From the NCBI GenBank assembly GCA_910586645.1, contig CAJUIS010000001.1, positions 89,212 to 153,211 of the forward strand: a stretch of 64,000 nt of DNA, given 5' to 3'. The notes below the pieces were generated by a model, which was given only the letters and a program-made list of their open reading frames with translations, did not search any database and was not told the origin of the DNA. Source of the stretch: an uncultured Lachnospiraceae bacterium (lineage in GTDB: Bacteria > Bacillota > Clostridia > Lachnospirales > Lachnospiraceae). A program made the position numbers and the translations under genes. Positions within the stretch are counted from its first letter, which is position 1. Each line of letters begins with the position of its first letter. Positions 17,529 to 25,965 of this stretch are shown in pieces.

Positions 17529-18824
17529 TTACTCCTTTTCAAATCTCACTCTTATGGAATTTGCGTGAGCCGTCAGCTTCTCACATTCCGCAAACTGCTC
17601 TATGTCCTGATGCACCGCTTCAAGCGCTTCTCTCGAATAAGAAATAATGCTTGACTTTTTAATAAAATCATCCACGCCAAGCGGTGAAAAAAATCTGGCG
17701 GTTCCATTCGTCGGAAGCACATGGTTCGGCCCGGCAAAATAATCGCCAAGCGGTTCCGAACTGTATTCCCCGATAAAAACAGCTCCTGCGTTTTTGATTT
17801 TTGTCATCACTTCATATGCATTTTCTGTAACAATTTCCAAATGCTCAGAGGCAATGTCATTGGCGGCTTCTATCGCATCCTCCATCGTGTCCGCAATCAA
17901 TATGTACCCATAACTTTCCAGAGATTTTAATATAATTTCCCTGCGGGACAAAACCGCTGTAAATTTATCGATTTCATCTGAAACCTGCCCGGCCAATGCG
18001 CTGCTTGTCGTGATTAAAATCGCAGAAGCCAGTTCATCGTGCTCCGCCTGCGATAAAAGATCCGCCGCAACAAAGCGGGGATTTGCCGTTTCATCGGCAA
18101 GCACAAGAATTTCGCTCGGCCCGGCAATGGAATCTATGCTGACATAGCCAAAAACGGCTTTTTTGGCAAGAGCGACATAAATATTTCCAGGGCCTACGAT
18201 TTTATCCACTTTTGGAATGCTTTTCGTTCCGAATGCCATAGCCGCTATCGCCTGCGCGCCCCCGGCTTTATAAATTTCATCCACGCCGGCCTCTTTTGCG
18301 GCAACCAGCGTGGACGCACATACGCTTCCGTCCGCTTCCGGAGGAGTTGTCATAACAATGCGTTCCGCTCCGGCAACTTTTGCCGGAAGGACATTCATCA
18401 AAACCGAAGAAGGATAAACCGCTTTTCCCCCCGGCACATAAACCCCCACGTTTTGAATCGGGGTGATTTTCTGTCCCAGAATAATGCCGGACGATTCGCT
18501 GTCAAACCAACTGTACCTCTTTTGCTTCTCGTGGTATGCATAAATATTTTCTTTTGCTTTCCGGATAACGGCAAGCAGCTTTTCGTCAACCTTTTCATAT
18601 GCCGCATTAATTTCCGCATCCGTGACTTTTATATTTTCCGATGAAATATCAGCGCCGTCAAACTGTTTTGTATAAGAAAAAACAGCGGCGTCTCCCTGGT
18701 TCCTGACTTTTTCAATGATTTCAAAGACGCGGCTTTCATACTCCGTATAGTGATTTGGACTTCGTTTTAACAGATCGTTTAAAATATTATGTTTTGTTTC
18801 TTTTGTCAGCTGCAATATTCTCAT
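17529..18824 (-). CDS. hisD: Histidinol dehydrogenase
   Basis: Zinc- and NAD-dependent oxidation of histidinol to histidine, the last two steps of the pathway. The 431-residue product carries the family signature region IDSIAGPSEILVLADETANPRFVAADLLSQAEHD (partly quoted here as AGPSEILVLAD and LLSQAEHD), PGGKAVYPSSVLMN near the N-terminal third, VGPGNIYVALAK, and GPNHVLPTNGTAR near the end. Usual length. It lies 35 bases after hisG in transcription order. Confidence 0.97.
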   Translation of the reverse strand: MRILQLTKETKHNILNDLLKRSPNHYTEYESRVFEIIEKVRNQGDAAVFSYTKQFDGADISSENIKVTDAEINAAYEKVDEKLLAVIRKAKENIYAYHEKQKRYSWFDSESSGIILGQKITPIQNVGVYVPGGKAVYPSSVLMNVLPAKVAGAERIVMTTPPEADGSVCASTLVAAKEAGVDEIYKAGGAQAIAAMAFGTKSIPKVDKIVGPGNIYVALAKKAVFGYVSIDSIAGPSEILVLADETANPRFVAADLLSQAEHDELASAILITTSSALAGQVSDEIDKFTAVLSRREIILKSLESYGYILIADTMEDAIEAANDIASEHLEIVTENAYEVMTKIKNAGAVFIGEYSSEPLGDYFAGPNHVLPTNGTARFFSPLGVDDFIKKSSIISYSREALEAVHQDIEQFAECEKLTAHANSIRVRFEKE

Positions 18825-18859
18825 ACCGTACCTCCTCCGGCAATCCGCCTTATCCCGTC

Positions 18860-19519
18860 TTATTTGCAGGACGTTTCCATTACGGATTTTAAATCTGCAA
18901 TCAGTTTTGCAATCCGTTCATGCTCCATTTTCATACTGACCTGATTTACAACCATTCTGGCGGAAAGCGGACAGACTTCTTCTAAAACCGTAAGTCCATT
19001 TTCCCGCAGAGTGGAACCCGTCTCCACAATATCCACAATTACCTCAGCCAGCCCTACGATCGGCGCCAGTTCAATGGAGCCGTTTAATTTGATAATCTCG
19101 ACAGTCTGATGCTTTTTATTGTAAAAATAATCTTTTGCAATCCTTGGATACTTCGTCGCCACCCGGATCAATTCGTGATGTTTTAACAATCCTTCTGCGC
19201 TTTTAGGCCCGCAGACGCACATTCTGCATCTGCCAAAGCCCAAATCTAAAACTTCATAAATATTCCTGCCTTCTTCTAAAATTGTATCCTTTCCGACAAC
19301 GCCAATGTCGGCGGCTCCGTATTCCACATAAGTCGGGACATCCGGCCCTTTGGAAAGAAAAAATCTTAATTTCAGTTCTTCATTGACAAAAATCAGCTTT
19401 CTGGTGTCCTTATCTTTCATTTCTTCACACGTAATGCCGATTTTTTCAAACATTTCAAGCGTCTGCTTCGCCAGCCTGCCTTTTCCCAATGCAAATGTCA
19501 AATATCTGTTTTCACTCAT
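18860..19519 (-). CDS. hisG: ATP phosphoribosyltransferase, short form
   Basis: First step of histidine synthesis. The true start is the ATG at 19519 (MSENRYLTFALGKGRLAKQT) with AAGGA upstream; the 27-residue in-frame extension reads into the upstream gap and has no family similarity. At 219 residues it is HisG_S, lacking the C-terminal regulatory domain, and so requires HisZ. Seen: the ALGKGRLAKQT nucleotide site, DIGVVGKDT, and the PRPP-binding loop VDIVETGSTLRENGL. HisZ is encoded far upstream at 29051-30238 instead of next door. The gene immediately before it is the nuclease-like gene, 19 bases away. Confidence 0.96.
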   Translation of the reverse strand: MSENRYLTFALGKGRLAKQTLEMFEKIGITCEEMKDKDTRKLIFVNEELKLRFFLSKGPDVPTYVEYGAADIGVVGKDTILEEGRNIYEVLDLGFGRCRMCVCGPKSAEGLLKHHELIRVATKYPRIAKDYFYNKKHQTVEIIKLNGSIELAPIVGLAEVIVDIVETGSTLRENGLTVLEEVCPLSARMVVNQVSMKMEHERIAKLIADLKSVMETSCK

Positions 19520-19538
19520 AGGCAATTCCTTTCTGATC

Positions 19539-20180
19539 TCATAAAATATACCTGCATCTGTCTGACTCTGACAAACTTCCAACCAACACTCCATTTTCAT
19601 TTCGTTTCATTTGAATCGGAATATGTAAAAATGGAATGCGCATTCCAAAGTTCAGCCCAAAGCGGTTCCCATCCCATTCCTCCTGCATTCTCACGAATGG
19701 CCCGCCAATAAAACCTCTTCTGGAAACCGGCATTGTATCGGGACATTTGAATTCCACTCGTTCAAACGTTGTATACATAACAGTTTCTGTAATATTAAGT
19801 TCCAACATTCCTGCAATTGCCTTAGCCAGCAGATAACTGGCCCGGAACTTCCCCTTTATATCCATCCACTTTCTCTCTCCCACACTGCCTTTCATTTCAA
19901 TCAGATGCAACTTCCAACTGTTGTCTTTCTGACATTCAAAAATCATATGATCCACTCTTTTATACATAGATTTTGACTTTTCTTCCTGAAAAAACGAAAG
20001 TTCCGTTTTCTTTTTATCAACATTTGCAATCAAAAGATTTTCATCCGACAAAAGCAATATCTCTAATTCACTTTCTCCAGATTCTTCATATTCTTTTAAA
20101 AGTATTTTGCAGTCTGCATCTGTAATAAAATCCGATTTCATCAAATCATTTAAAATATATCTTCTTTTGTCCTTCTCCAT
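19539..20180 (-). CDS. PD-(D/E)xK-like nuclease partner of the adjacent ATPase, unnamed
   Basis: I do not recognise a named family. The 213-residue soluble protein contains RVDHMIFE (Asp77) followed 18 residues later by LHLIEMKGS (Glu95-x-Lys97), which fits the D...ExK core of PD-(D/E)xK nucleases, then a helix WMDIKGKFRASYLLAKA. That reading is inference from a short motif. An AGGAG at 20188-20192 overlaps the end of the ATPase gene and the gap between stop and start is four bases, so the two are translationally coupled. The pair would act as ATPase sensor plus nuclease effector. It sits directly upstream of hisG and may be co-transcribed with it. Confidence 0.55.
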   Translation of the reverse strand: MEKDKRRYILNDLMKSDFITDADCKILLKEYEESGESELEILLLSDENLLIANVDKKKTELSFFQEEKSKSMYKRVDHMIFECQKDNSWKLHLIEMKGSVGERKWMDIKGKFRASYLLAKAIAGMLELNITETVMYTTFERVEFKCPDTMPVSRRGFIGGPFVRMQEEWDGNRFGLNFGMRIPFLHIPIQMKRNENGVLVGSLSESDRCRYIL

Positions 20181-20184
20181 ACGC

Positions 20185-21540
20185 CTACTCCTGAATCGTA
20201 TAAGCTTCGTCCATAATCTGATCTAACGCATCATTAAAAGAAGAAATTGCAAAACCATTTTTTCCGCAGCATACCTCTTCTACTTCTGTATGTTTTCCAG
20301 ACTTCATTTTAAATTGATAAACTTTTACTTTTTCTGGAGACAATATATCCCGCTGCGTATACTTATATTGTCTGCATATTTCTTCTGCATCCTCATGTTC
20401 TGACAAACGAATCATATTATTGACATGCTGAAGAATAATGTCACTGTGCGTTGTAATTACCATATTTAAGGGTGAGTTTACCAGTTGACATAATACCCTC
20501 GCCATTTTTTGCTGAAGCCTCGGGTGCAGGCACATCTCCGGTTCCTCATAAAAAAGTGAATTCAGATTTCGCTTATGTTTTAAAATCAAAATAAGAGGCG
20601 ATAATTCCGTAACAACTGCAGAAACAATCCTAAGCGGCATAACTTTTTCTTTTCCGGAAGGAATATACAATATTTCACGATTTGGCAATGCACTCATTTC
20701 AACAGTTCCATCCGCCATACCAAATTCTAAATACTCCACTGCCTTTACAAAGTTTTCGTTTTCCGCCCCGCCAAAAGACAAATCATTCATTACATCTAAA
20801 AACTGATTGATTGGCCTGGCAAACGGAGAAATTTCTTCCTCTTCCACTTCAATATCAAACATTCGTTTTCTGCTGACTTTATTTATCACATCTTTTGTCA
20901 GCATAAATCCTGTTTTTGCAGCGGGAAGATACACATCTCTGTTTAACAAATTTCTATCATTCGGCTCAACGCATAAAATTAAACTAAAGATTGCTTCCAA
21001 CACGCGCTGACAGCCTTTTTCGCTTAACTGCAGTGGGTCTTCTGTTATGTTTGAAAACCGTATTCCAAATTTGTCACTGTCTTCTGTGAAAAGCACAACC
21101 GCCCCCTGCCCTTCATGAAAAATAAAATTCAGAGGAAATTGTTCTAAATCCATAAATTCTATCTGCAGTTCTCCAATCTCTATACCGGAACTGTTAAAAA
21201 TCCTTTTCACAATTTCCTCTTTGTTCTGATCTATTTTTTCCTGTAAAACAGATTGAAATATATTTGCCATACTGCCAATTGAAACGGCATGGCTGCCCTG
21301 TTTGACAACTGTTGTAACCTGCAATTTTATCCAGTCAAACAAAACCTGCTCGGATTTTGTCTGCGGTCTTATCCCGCTTCCAAGCAGAACCTGTATTCCA
21401 AGATTTTTAATGCCCCAGAGAAGGGACATCAAATAACTTTTTCCACTGTTGTTATCTCCTACAAACAAGGTAAGCGGCGCAACTTCTATTTCTGCATTTC
21501 TGATTTTACCATATTCCTTTACTTTCAATTTCCAGTTCAC
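20185..21540 (-). CDS. AAA/ABC-type ATPase of the AAA_15/OLD-like group, without TOPRIM
   Basis: A 451-residue SMC/ABC-like ATPase. Walker A is GDNNSGKS (28-35) after LTLFVGDNN; Walker B is LFYEEPEMCLHP (329-340) and the H-switch is TTHSD (363-367), the EPExxLHP/TTHS arrangement of OLD, PARIS AriA and retron/Septu ATPases. The insert between (about 60-300) is helical and unlike any I know; there is no C-terminal TOPRIM nuclease. The start is GTG 21540 with AGGAGG ten bases upstream; the ATG seen at 21546 is out of frame. It has its own promoter and is coupled to the nuclease-like gene behind it. A defence function is inference from this architecture. Confidence 0.85.
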   Translation of the reverse strand: MNWKLKVKEYGKIRNAEIEVAPLTLFVGDNNSGKSYLMSLLWGIKNLGIQVLLGSGIRPQTKSEQVLFDWIKLQVTTVVKQGSHAVSIGSMANIFQSVLQEKIDQNKEEIVKRIFNSSGIEIGELQIEFMDLEQFPLNFIFHEGQGAVVLFTEDSDKFGIRFSNITEDPLQLSEKGCQRVLEAIFSLILCVEPNDRNLLNRDVYLPAAKTGFMLTKDVINKVSRKRMFDIEVEEEEISPFARPINQFLDVMNDLSFGGAENENFVKAVEYLEFGMADGTVEMSALPNREILYIPSGKEKVMPLRIVSAVVTELSPLILILKHKRNLNSLFYEEPEMCLHPRLQQKMARVLCQLVNSPLNMVITTHSDIILQHVNNMIRLSEHEDAEEICRQYKYTQRDILSPEKVKVYQFKMKSGKHTEVEEVCCGKNGFAISSFNDALDQIMDEAYTIQE

Positions 21541-21579
21541 TTTTCATGCGCCTCCTGTGCGATATAAAATCCGTCTATC

Positions 21580-21608
21580 ATAATATCTCATTTCCGATGT
21601 GAAATCAA
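21580..21608 (-). promoter_or_regulatory. Predicted promoter of the ATPase-nuclease pair
   Basis: On the minus strand TTGATT (21603-21608), 17-base spacer, TATTAT (21580-21585), 40 bases before the GTG start. No terminator is visible between here and hisG, so this promoter may also feed the his operon. Confidence 0.6.
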
Positions 21609-21718
21609 TTCCTTTTTCGATTTTTGGACGGAAATCAGTTTTTAAAACTTAGAAAGGAAAGCATTTGAAATCAGAGAAGCCGAAGCGGCTTATGCTGCAA
21701 CGGCTCTCACTGTTTATC

Positions 21719-23350
21719 TTATTTTATTTTTACTTTTTTTGTCTGAAAACTTGCGGTATAGGTTTTTCCTTTGTATTTCTTATATGCCTTTACGGTGAAA
21801 AAATACGTCTTGCCGGATTTTAACTTTTTCTTTGTATAACTCGTTTTTTTAAGGCTCTTTAATTCTTTCCATGCGCCTTTTGCTTTCGTTTTATAACAGA
21901 CCGTATAGCCTGTGGCTCCTTTCACTTTGCTCCATTTTATAAGAACCTTTTTCTTTCCGGGCTTCGCCTGAAATTTCACCTCTTTTGGCGCGGTCGCCGT
22001 ATCCACAGACACATAGGTTTTGCTGTATACCGCAGCGCCATTCTGCGGCTTTGCAAAAGCCCTGACTGCAAAACGGTATTCTGTAGCGGGAGTAAGTCCC
22101 TTTACCGTATAAGAAACGGCAGACGAATCCAGAGCCGCTTTCATTGCCCATGTTTTCTTTGCATTATTATACTGGTAAATTTCATATCCGGCTGCGTCCG
22201 CCATTTTATTCCAGGTAAGCTTTACATTTTTGGCAGTGGAAGAAGCCGAAAATCCCGTTACATCCGAAACGCTTACAACAGAAGGCGTCTGGTTCTGACT
22301 GCCGTCCTGATCCTCTTTTGCAAGCTTTTCAATTTCCTGAATGATTTCATCCGCTGATTTGTAGCCCAGCGTAATTCTCCGTACTTTATTATATTTGTCA
22401 ATGATAATAATAAATGGAAACGGCCCTCCCGTGTGATTTTCAAGTCCAATATAGGTCATGCTGTAGCTGAAATTCAGATAGGCTTCGTCATGGCAGAAAA
22501 TAATCTTCCCGCCCGGATAATTCTTTGCAAATTCCCCGGTTTTAGACTTACTCGCCCCAAATAAATCCGCGTAAATCACCCGGATATCCGAACGGTTTAC
22601 CCAACTGCTTCCGTCAATCTCCTTCAGTGTAGACGCCGTAATTGGACAGCCTGTATTTCCAAAGAGCAGAACCGTAGTCTCATTTGGATTCGCTTTCGTG
22701 GAAATCGTTGTGCCTTCTATGGTTTTCAGTCCATAAGCAAAATTTTCATAACCTTTCCCGGAGCCGGCGGGAGGCGTTGCGCTCCCTGTTTCATCTATAT
22801 TTTCAAATTTTTTAATTTCAGCTAAAATTTCATCCGCCGTCTTTGCGCCCGTTGACAAATTCCGCACTTTATTGTTTTTGTCAATCAGCGCAATCACCGG
22901 ATATTCTCCATCCACGCCTATGCCAAAAAGGCTGATATATCCAATCATAGCGTCCGGTATGCCATAATCTTCGTCATAACAAAATACCATTTCCTCACAC
23001 TGATATCCCTCTTCATAAGATGCAACCTCCTCTTTCGAATGTCCGTTGACGTCGGCAAAAATCACGCGAATATCCGAACGATGCACCCAATTGCAGGAAG
23101 AAATGCTGTTTAACGTTGATCTTGTATACCCACACCTGGTATGTCCGAAAACCAGTACCGTAGTCTGCCCCGGATTGGCTGTTGTGGATACGGAAATGTC
23201 TTTGGTAGATGTGAATGTATACGCGGGATTGTTATATTCCGCGGCCTGTGCTTTTGTTCCCTTCATCATGCCTGTCACGCAAAACAGCAGCATGAAAAAA
23301 ACCGCCATCCTGTAGGGCATATGCATCTTAATAAATTTCTTTTCTTTCAT
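21719..23350 (-). CDS. Secreted protein with two thioredoxin-like domains and two fibronectin type III domains
   Basis: 543 residues from the ATG at 23350 (AAGGAGG upstream). A signal peptide (about 1-37, KAQAAE) is followed by two tandem repeats, about 45-180 and 205-345, each with a redoxin-like strand-Cys motif (TVLVFGHTRCGYTRS, TVLLFGNTGCPITAS) and the later PVIALIDKNNKVR / PFIIIIDKYNKVR strand. Each repeat has only one Cys at the expected redox site (Cys73, Cys235), so this is not a CxxC thioredoxin. Two FN3 domains (about 360-450, 455-540) end the protein with KTKKVKIK, much like the sialidase end. Function unknown; extracellular thiol chemistry or binding is inference. Confidence 0.8.
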   Translation of the reverse strand: MKEKKFIKMHMPYRMAVFFMLLFCVTGMMKGTKAQAAEYNNPAYTFTSTKDISVSTTANPGQTTVLVFGHTRCGYTRSTLNSISSCNWVHRSDIRVIFADVNGHSKEEVASYEEGYQCEEMVFCYDEDYGIPDAMIGYISLFGIGVDGEYPVIALIDKNNKVRNLSTGAKTADEILAEIKKFENIDETGSATPPAGSGKGYENFAYGLKTIEGTTISTKANPNETTVLLFGNTGCPITASTLKEIDGSSWVNRSDIRVIYADLFGASKSKTGEFAKNYPGGKIIFCHDEAYLNFSYSMTYIGLENHTGGPFPFIIIIDKYNKVRRITLGYKSADEIIQEIEKLAKEDQDGSQNQTPSVVSVSDVTGFSASSTAKNVKLTWNKMADAAGYEIYQYNNAKKTWAMKAALDSSAVSYTVKGLTPATEYRFAVRAFAKPQNGAAVYSKTYVSVDTATAPKEVKFQAKPGKKKVLIKWSKVKGATGYTVCYKTKAKGAWKELKSLKKTSYTKKKLKSGKTYFFTVKAYKKYKGKTYTASFQTKKVKIK

Positions 23351-23466
23351 TTTATATCCTCCTTCTGACTGACAAAACGCAGCCTGCAATGCCAGCCGCG
23401 TTTTTCCTGATTATCATATCACATACAGCGCAAATGCACAATACGTAACGGAAACAAGAAACATCC

Positions 23467-24639
23467 CTAAAGGACGCCGGCCCCCAAACGGGAAAGTATC
23501 TTATCCCTGTGCTCTTTCTGCCGCGGCATACCGGCCCCGCCGCGCTTTGGCAGCATAAGTTTCAGATAACTGCCGTTTTTCATTGTAATCGTACAATTTA
23601 TGGCGCCCATCCATATATTTTTGACCTCGCAGCTTTTTACATCCGCCAACGGAAAACAATTGCCGATATCCTGTAATGAAACGTTTGCGATAAGCTCTGT
23701 GACGTCAGTTTCTCCCGCAGCAAAAATGTTTTCAAATTCGTAAAAATGTTTGTATCTTTCACATTCGGAAAGAACCAAATGGTTCTGGGTGACGCCCACA
23801 TATACATCAAACTTGCAGACTTTCCCTTTTGTAACCTGAACCATACCTGCATTTTTATCAAAAAGCAGCGTCATATCCCCGTCATACACACAGTTTTTGA
23901 AAATCATCTTAATATTTGTTTCATTTCCCACGCCATGTACGCCCGCCAGAACAGACTCTCCCTCCGGAAGATATTTTTTCAAAGCCTGCATCATATTTTT
24001 TTCATCGAACATTCCAAAATCCCCTTTCCCTGCTTTTACCATAGCGGGCACGACGTGCCCGAACGCCAGCACTAGAAAAAACACTCCTATCATCGTTAAA
24101 ACCGTATAGACCGTGTTCATCCGCCTGCCTAAAATTTTTTCTTTTATATAAAATTCGCCCAGATACTCCGGAAAATTCTCTTCATTCACTTCCTCCCCCG
24201 GAAACGCTTTATAGCTGTTTGACAACGCCATGCCTTTTACCCGCTCGTCTATGGACCGGATCTCGCCTTTTATCTGATAAGCTTCCTGCAGCTTTCCGGT
24301 TTCCTGATCCCATGTCTCCATGATGCTTTTGAATGTTTCAGAGGACATATTCACAACATACTTACGGCCGTTTCGATCTGTCACATAGTAAAACTGGCTC
24401 TCTTTTTCCAATGACGGCGCTACGGCTACCGGCGCGGTGTCAGTCTCCAGCCTGACATACCGCCCCTCTTTCATCTCTTCATTCAAGACAAATCCGGATA
24501 GATCTGCGGCTTCTTTTGGTTTACTCGAAAACACCATAAACAAAACAAATCCGAAAAGCCCGAATGCAGCGCACAGCAGCGCCAAAAATTTAACGGCCAA
24601 GCTCTTTTTCACCTTCGAAACCATATCTTTATCGTCCAT
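23467..24639 (-). CDS. Membrane protein of unknown function, two transmembrane segments
   Basis: 390 residues starting MDDKDMVSKVKKS behind GGAGG. A first hydrophobic segment (about 16-38) and a second (about 173-198, YTVLTMIGVFFLVLAFGHVV) bracket a 130-residue segment that is probably extracellular and contains FYYVTDRNGRKYVVNM. The C-terminal 190 residues are cytoplasmic by the positive-inside pattern and resemble a PH-like beta-rich domain (CKFDVYVGVTQNHLVLSE, KLMLPKRGGAGMPRQKEHRDKIL), but I cannot name a family. It lies between the thioredoxin-like gene and the NADAR gene, all in one direction. Confidence 0.7.
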   Translation of the reverse strand: MDDKDMVSKVKKSLAVKFLALLCAAFGLFGFVLFMVFSSKPKEAADLSGFVLNEEMKEGRYVRLETDTAPVAVAPSLEKESQFYYVTDRNGRKYVVNMSSETFKSIMETWDQETGKLQEAYQIKGEIRSIDERVKGMALSNSYKAFPGEEVNEENFPEYLGEFYIKEKILGRRMNTVYTVLTMIGVFFLVLAFGHVVPAMVKAGKGDFGMFDEKNMMQALKKYLPEGESVLAGVHGVGNETNIKMIFKNCVYDGDMTLLFDKNAGMVQVTKGKVCKFDVYVGVTQNHLVLSECERYKHFYEFENIFAAGETDVTELIANVSLQDIGNCFPLADVKSCEVKNIWMGAINCTITMKNGSYLKLMLPKRGGAGMPRQKEHRDKILSRLGAGVL

Positions 24640-24681
24640 ACTGACTCCTCCGTATCATTGTTATTCTTTTTTCTGTCCCAC

Positions 24682-25338
24682 TTACGAATCTGAAACGCCA
24701 TATACAATGTCAAGAAAAGCTTCTTTGCTCTTTAAAGCCTCCAAAAGCAAACCCTGTTTTTCAAGCGACACATATACGGCTGCCGCCTGAGCCTGACAGT
24801 TAATTGATTTTTTCGGATTAAATTCAATATCCGTAAAAGCGTCATAACAAAGCATCTGTTCCGCCAGCTCCGTATGCATATGTACGGCGTTGAGATACAG
24901 CCAGTGGTAAAAATACGTTTTGGGCTCCGTTTCAAACATCTGATTGTCAAAATAAAAAGCAATGATTCCTCCGCTGTTTTTCAGCCGCTCATCCCGTTTT
25001 GCATCTCTTGGTGAGGCATAAAGCAAATCTTGATACGGGCCTCCCCGCTCAAATTCTTTCCCGGCCTGAAATGCGGACTCAACAGAAACTTCTTTTCCGG
25101 AACTCGTTTTTATTGTCAAATGAAATGCGCTCAATTTCACGCCCAGTTCCGTCTCCGATTTTCCGGATATTTCCAAAATTTTTTTATCCGCGTTTTTCCT
25201 GGCAAACGCCTGGTGCAGACTTTTAATACATCTTTGTTTCTGCTTCATGGAAAAACCGCTGAAAAACTCAAACTCCGTATCTTCACAGATACAATATCTG
25301 CGATCGAAAGATACTGAAAATACTGGTCTGACTGCCAT
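24682..25338 (-). CDS. DarT1-associated NADAR-family antitoxin, no toxin partner nearby
   Basis: NADAR proteins of this type remove ADP-ribose from guanine bases placed on DNA by DarT1 toxins. The start is ATG 25338 (MAVRPVFSV) with AGAAGGTG upstream. Family-like blocks I recognise: EFEFFSGFSMKQKQRCIKSL, ILEISGKSETELGVKLSAF, VESAFQAGKEFERGGPYQDL, PKTYFYHWLYLNAV, and YDAFTDIEFNPKKSINCQAQ near the end. Length 218 residues agrees with the family. No DUF4433/DarT-like ADP-ribosyltransferase is encoded on either side, so it appears as an orphan antitoxin, either a remnant or an anti-toxin guard against incoming elements. Confidence 0.82.
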   Translation of the reverse strand: MAVRPVFSVSFDRRYCICEDTEFEFFSGFSMKQKQRCIKSLHQAFARKNADKKILEISGKSETELGVKLSAFHLTIKTSSGKEVSVESAFQAGKEFERGGPYQDLLYASPRDAKRDERLKNSGGIIAFYFDNQMFETEPKTYFYHWLYLNAVHMHTELAEQMLCYDAFTDIEFNPKKSINCQAQAAAVYVSLEKQGLLLEALKSKEAFLDIVYGVSDS

Positions 25339-25429
25339 AACACACCTTCTTTCATAAAAATTAACTCCTCTCACAGTTCCATTTGACGCCGTCATTCACT
25401 TCTTTTTCACAGCAATTATCCCCTGTTTG

Positions 25430-25459
25430 ATTTTACTATATGAAGAGGAACATGTGCAA
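25430..25459 (-). promoter_or_regulatory. Possible promoter of the NADAR gene
   Basis: TTGCAC (25454-25459) and TAAAAT (25430-25435) with an 18-base spacer on the minus strand, about 90 bases before the gene. Consensus match only. Together with the plus-strand promoter at 25511-25538 this accounts for most of the 330-base gene-free gap. Confidence 0.4.
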
Positions 25460-25510
25460 TAAAATTTTAAATTCCGGCGCATCATTTTACCAGCGGTCAC
25501 TTTGCAGAAC

Positions 25511-25538
25511 TTGAATTTTTTTCCCATCCTGGTATAAT
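25511..25538 (+). promoter_or_regulatory. Predicted promoter of the Cys-rich secreted protein gene
   Basis: TTGAAT (25511-25516), 16-base spacer and TATAAT (25533-25538) preceded by TGG, an extended -10 element. The start codon follows 133 bases later. Confidence 0.65.
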
Positions 25539-25671
25539 AGAGAAAATTCATAAAAAGGTAATTAGATTTTAAAAAATTTTTTCATTCCTTTGAATGGATT
25601 TGTGCATTTGAATCGTGTTCTATTATGAAGGGATTTCCCTTCCACAATCATTCAATTGGAGGAAAAATACA

Positions 25672-25950
25672 ATGAAAACCAAAACGATCCTTGCATGCCT
25701 TGCGGCGGCATCCATACTGATTTCTCTTGGAACGACAGGTTTATCTGCAGCGGAAACGGAAAAAAGCGTTTCTTTTACAGCGCAAACTCCAAAGACTGTC
25801 TGCAATTTCTGCGGCAAAGACTGCTCGTTTGTGGACAAAGACGGCGACGGCGTCTGCGATAATTTTGTTTCCGGCGAATGCGGCGGTTCTGGTATGAGCA
25901 GACGAGGAATCTGCGGCGGAAACGGAGGGAACAGACGCTGCGGAAGATAA
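25672..25950 (+). CDS. Small secreted Cys-rich protein with DxDGDG motif
   Basis: 92 residues from the ATG at 25672 (GGAGG at 25658-25662; the longer frame from 25615 lacks a site). A clear signal peptide ends near GLSAAE. The mature part has two Cys pairs (CNFCGKDC, CDN..CGG) and FVDKDGDGVCDNF, a dockerin/EF-hand-like calcium loop, then a Gly/Arg-rich tail. Function unknown. It is followed 15 bases later by the beta-lactamase-type remnant in the same direction, so it may once have been the leader of that unit. Confidence 0.65.
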   Translation: MKTKTILACLAAASILISLGTTGLSAAETEKSVSFTAQTPKTVCNFCGKDCSFVDKDGDGVCDNFVSGECGGSGMSRRGICGGNGGNRRCGR

Positions 25951-25965
25951 AATGGGAGCGCATAT

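Noticed and set aside
21677..21691. Short hairpin AAGCCG/CGGCTT behind the thioredoxin-like gene
   Set aside because: No T-run follows on the minus strand, so I did not call it a terminator.
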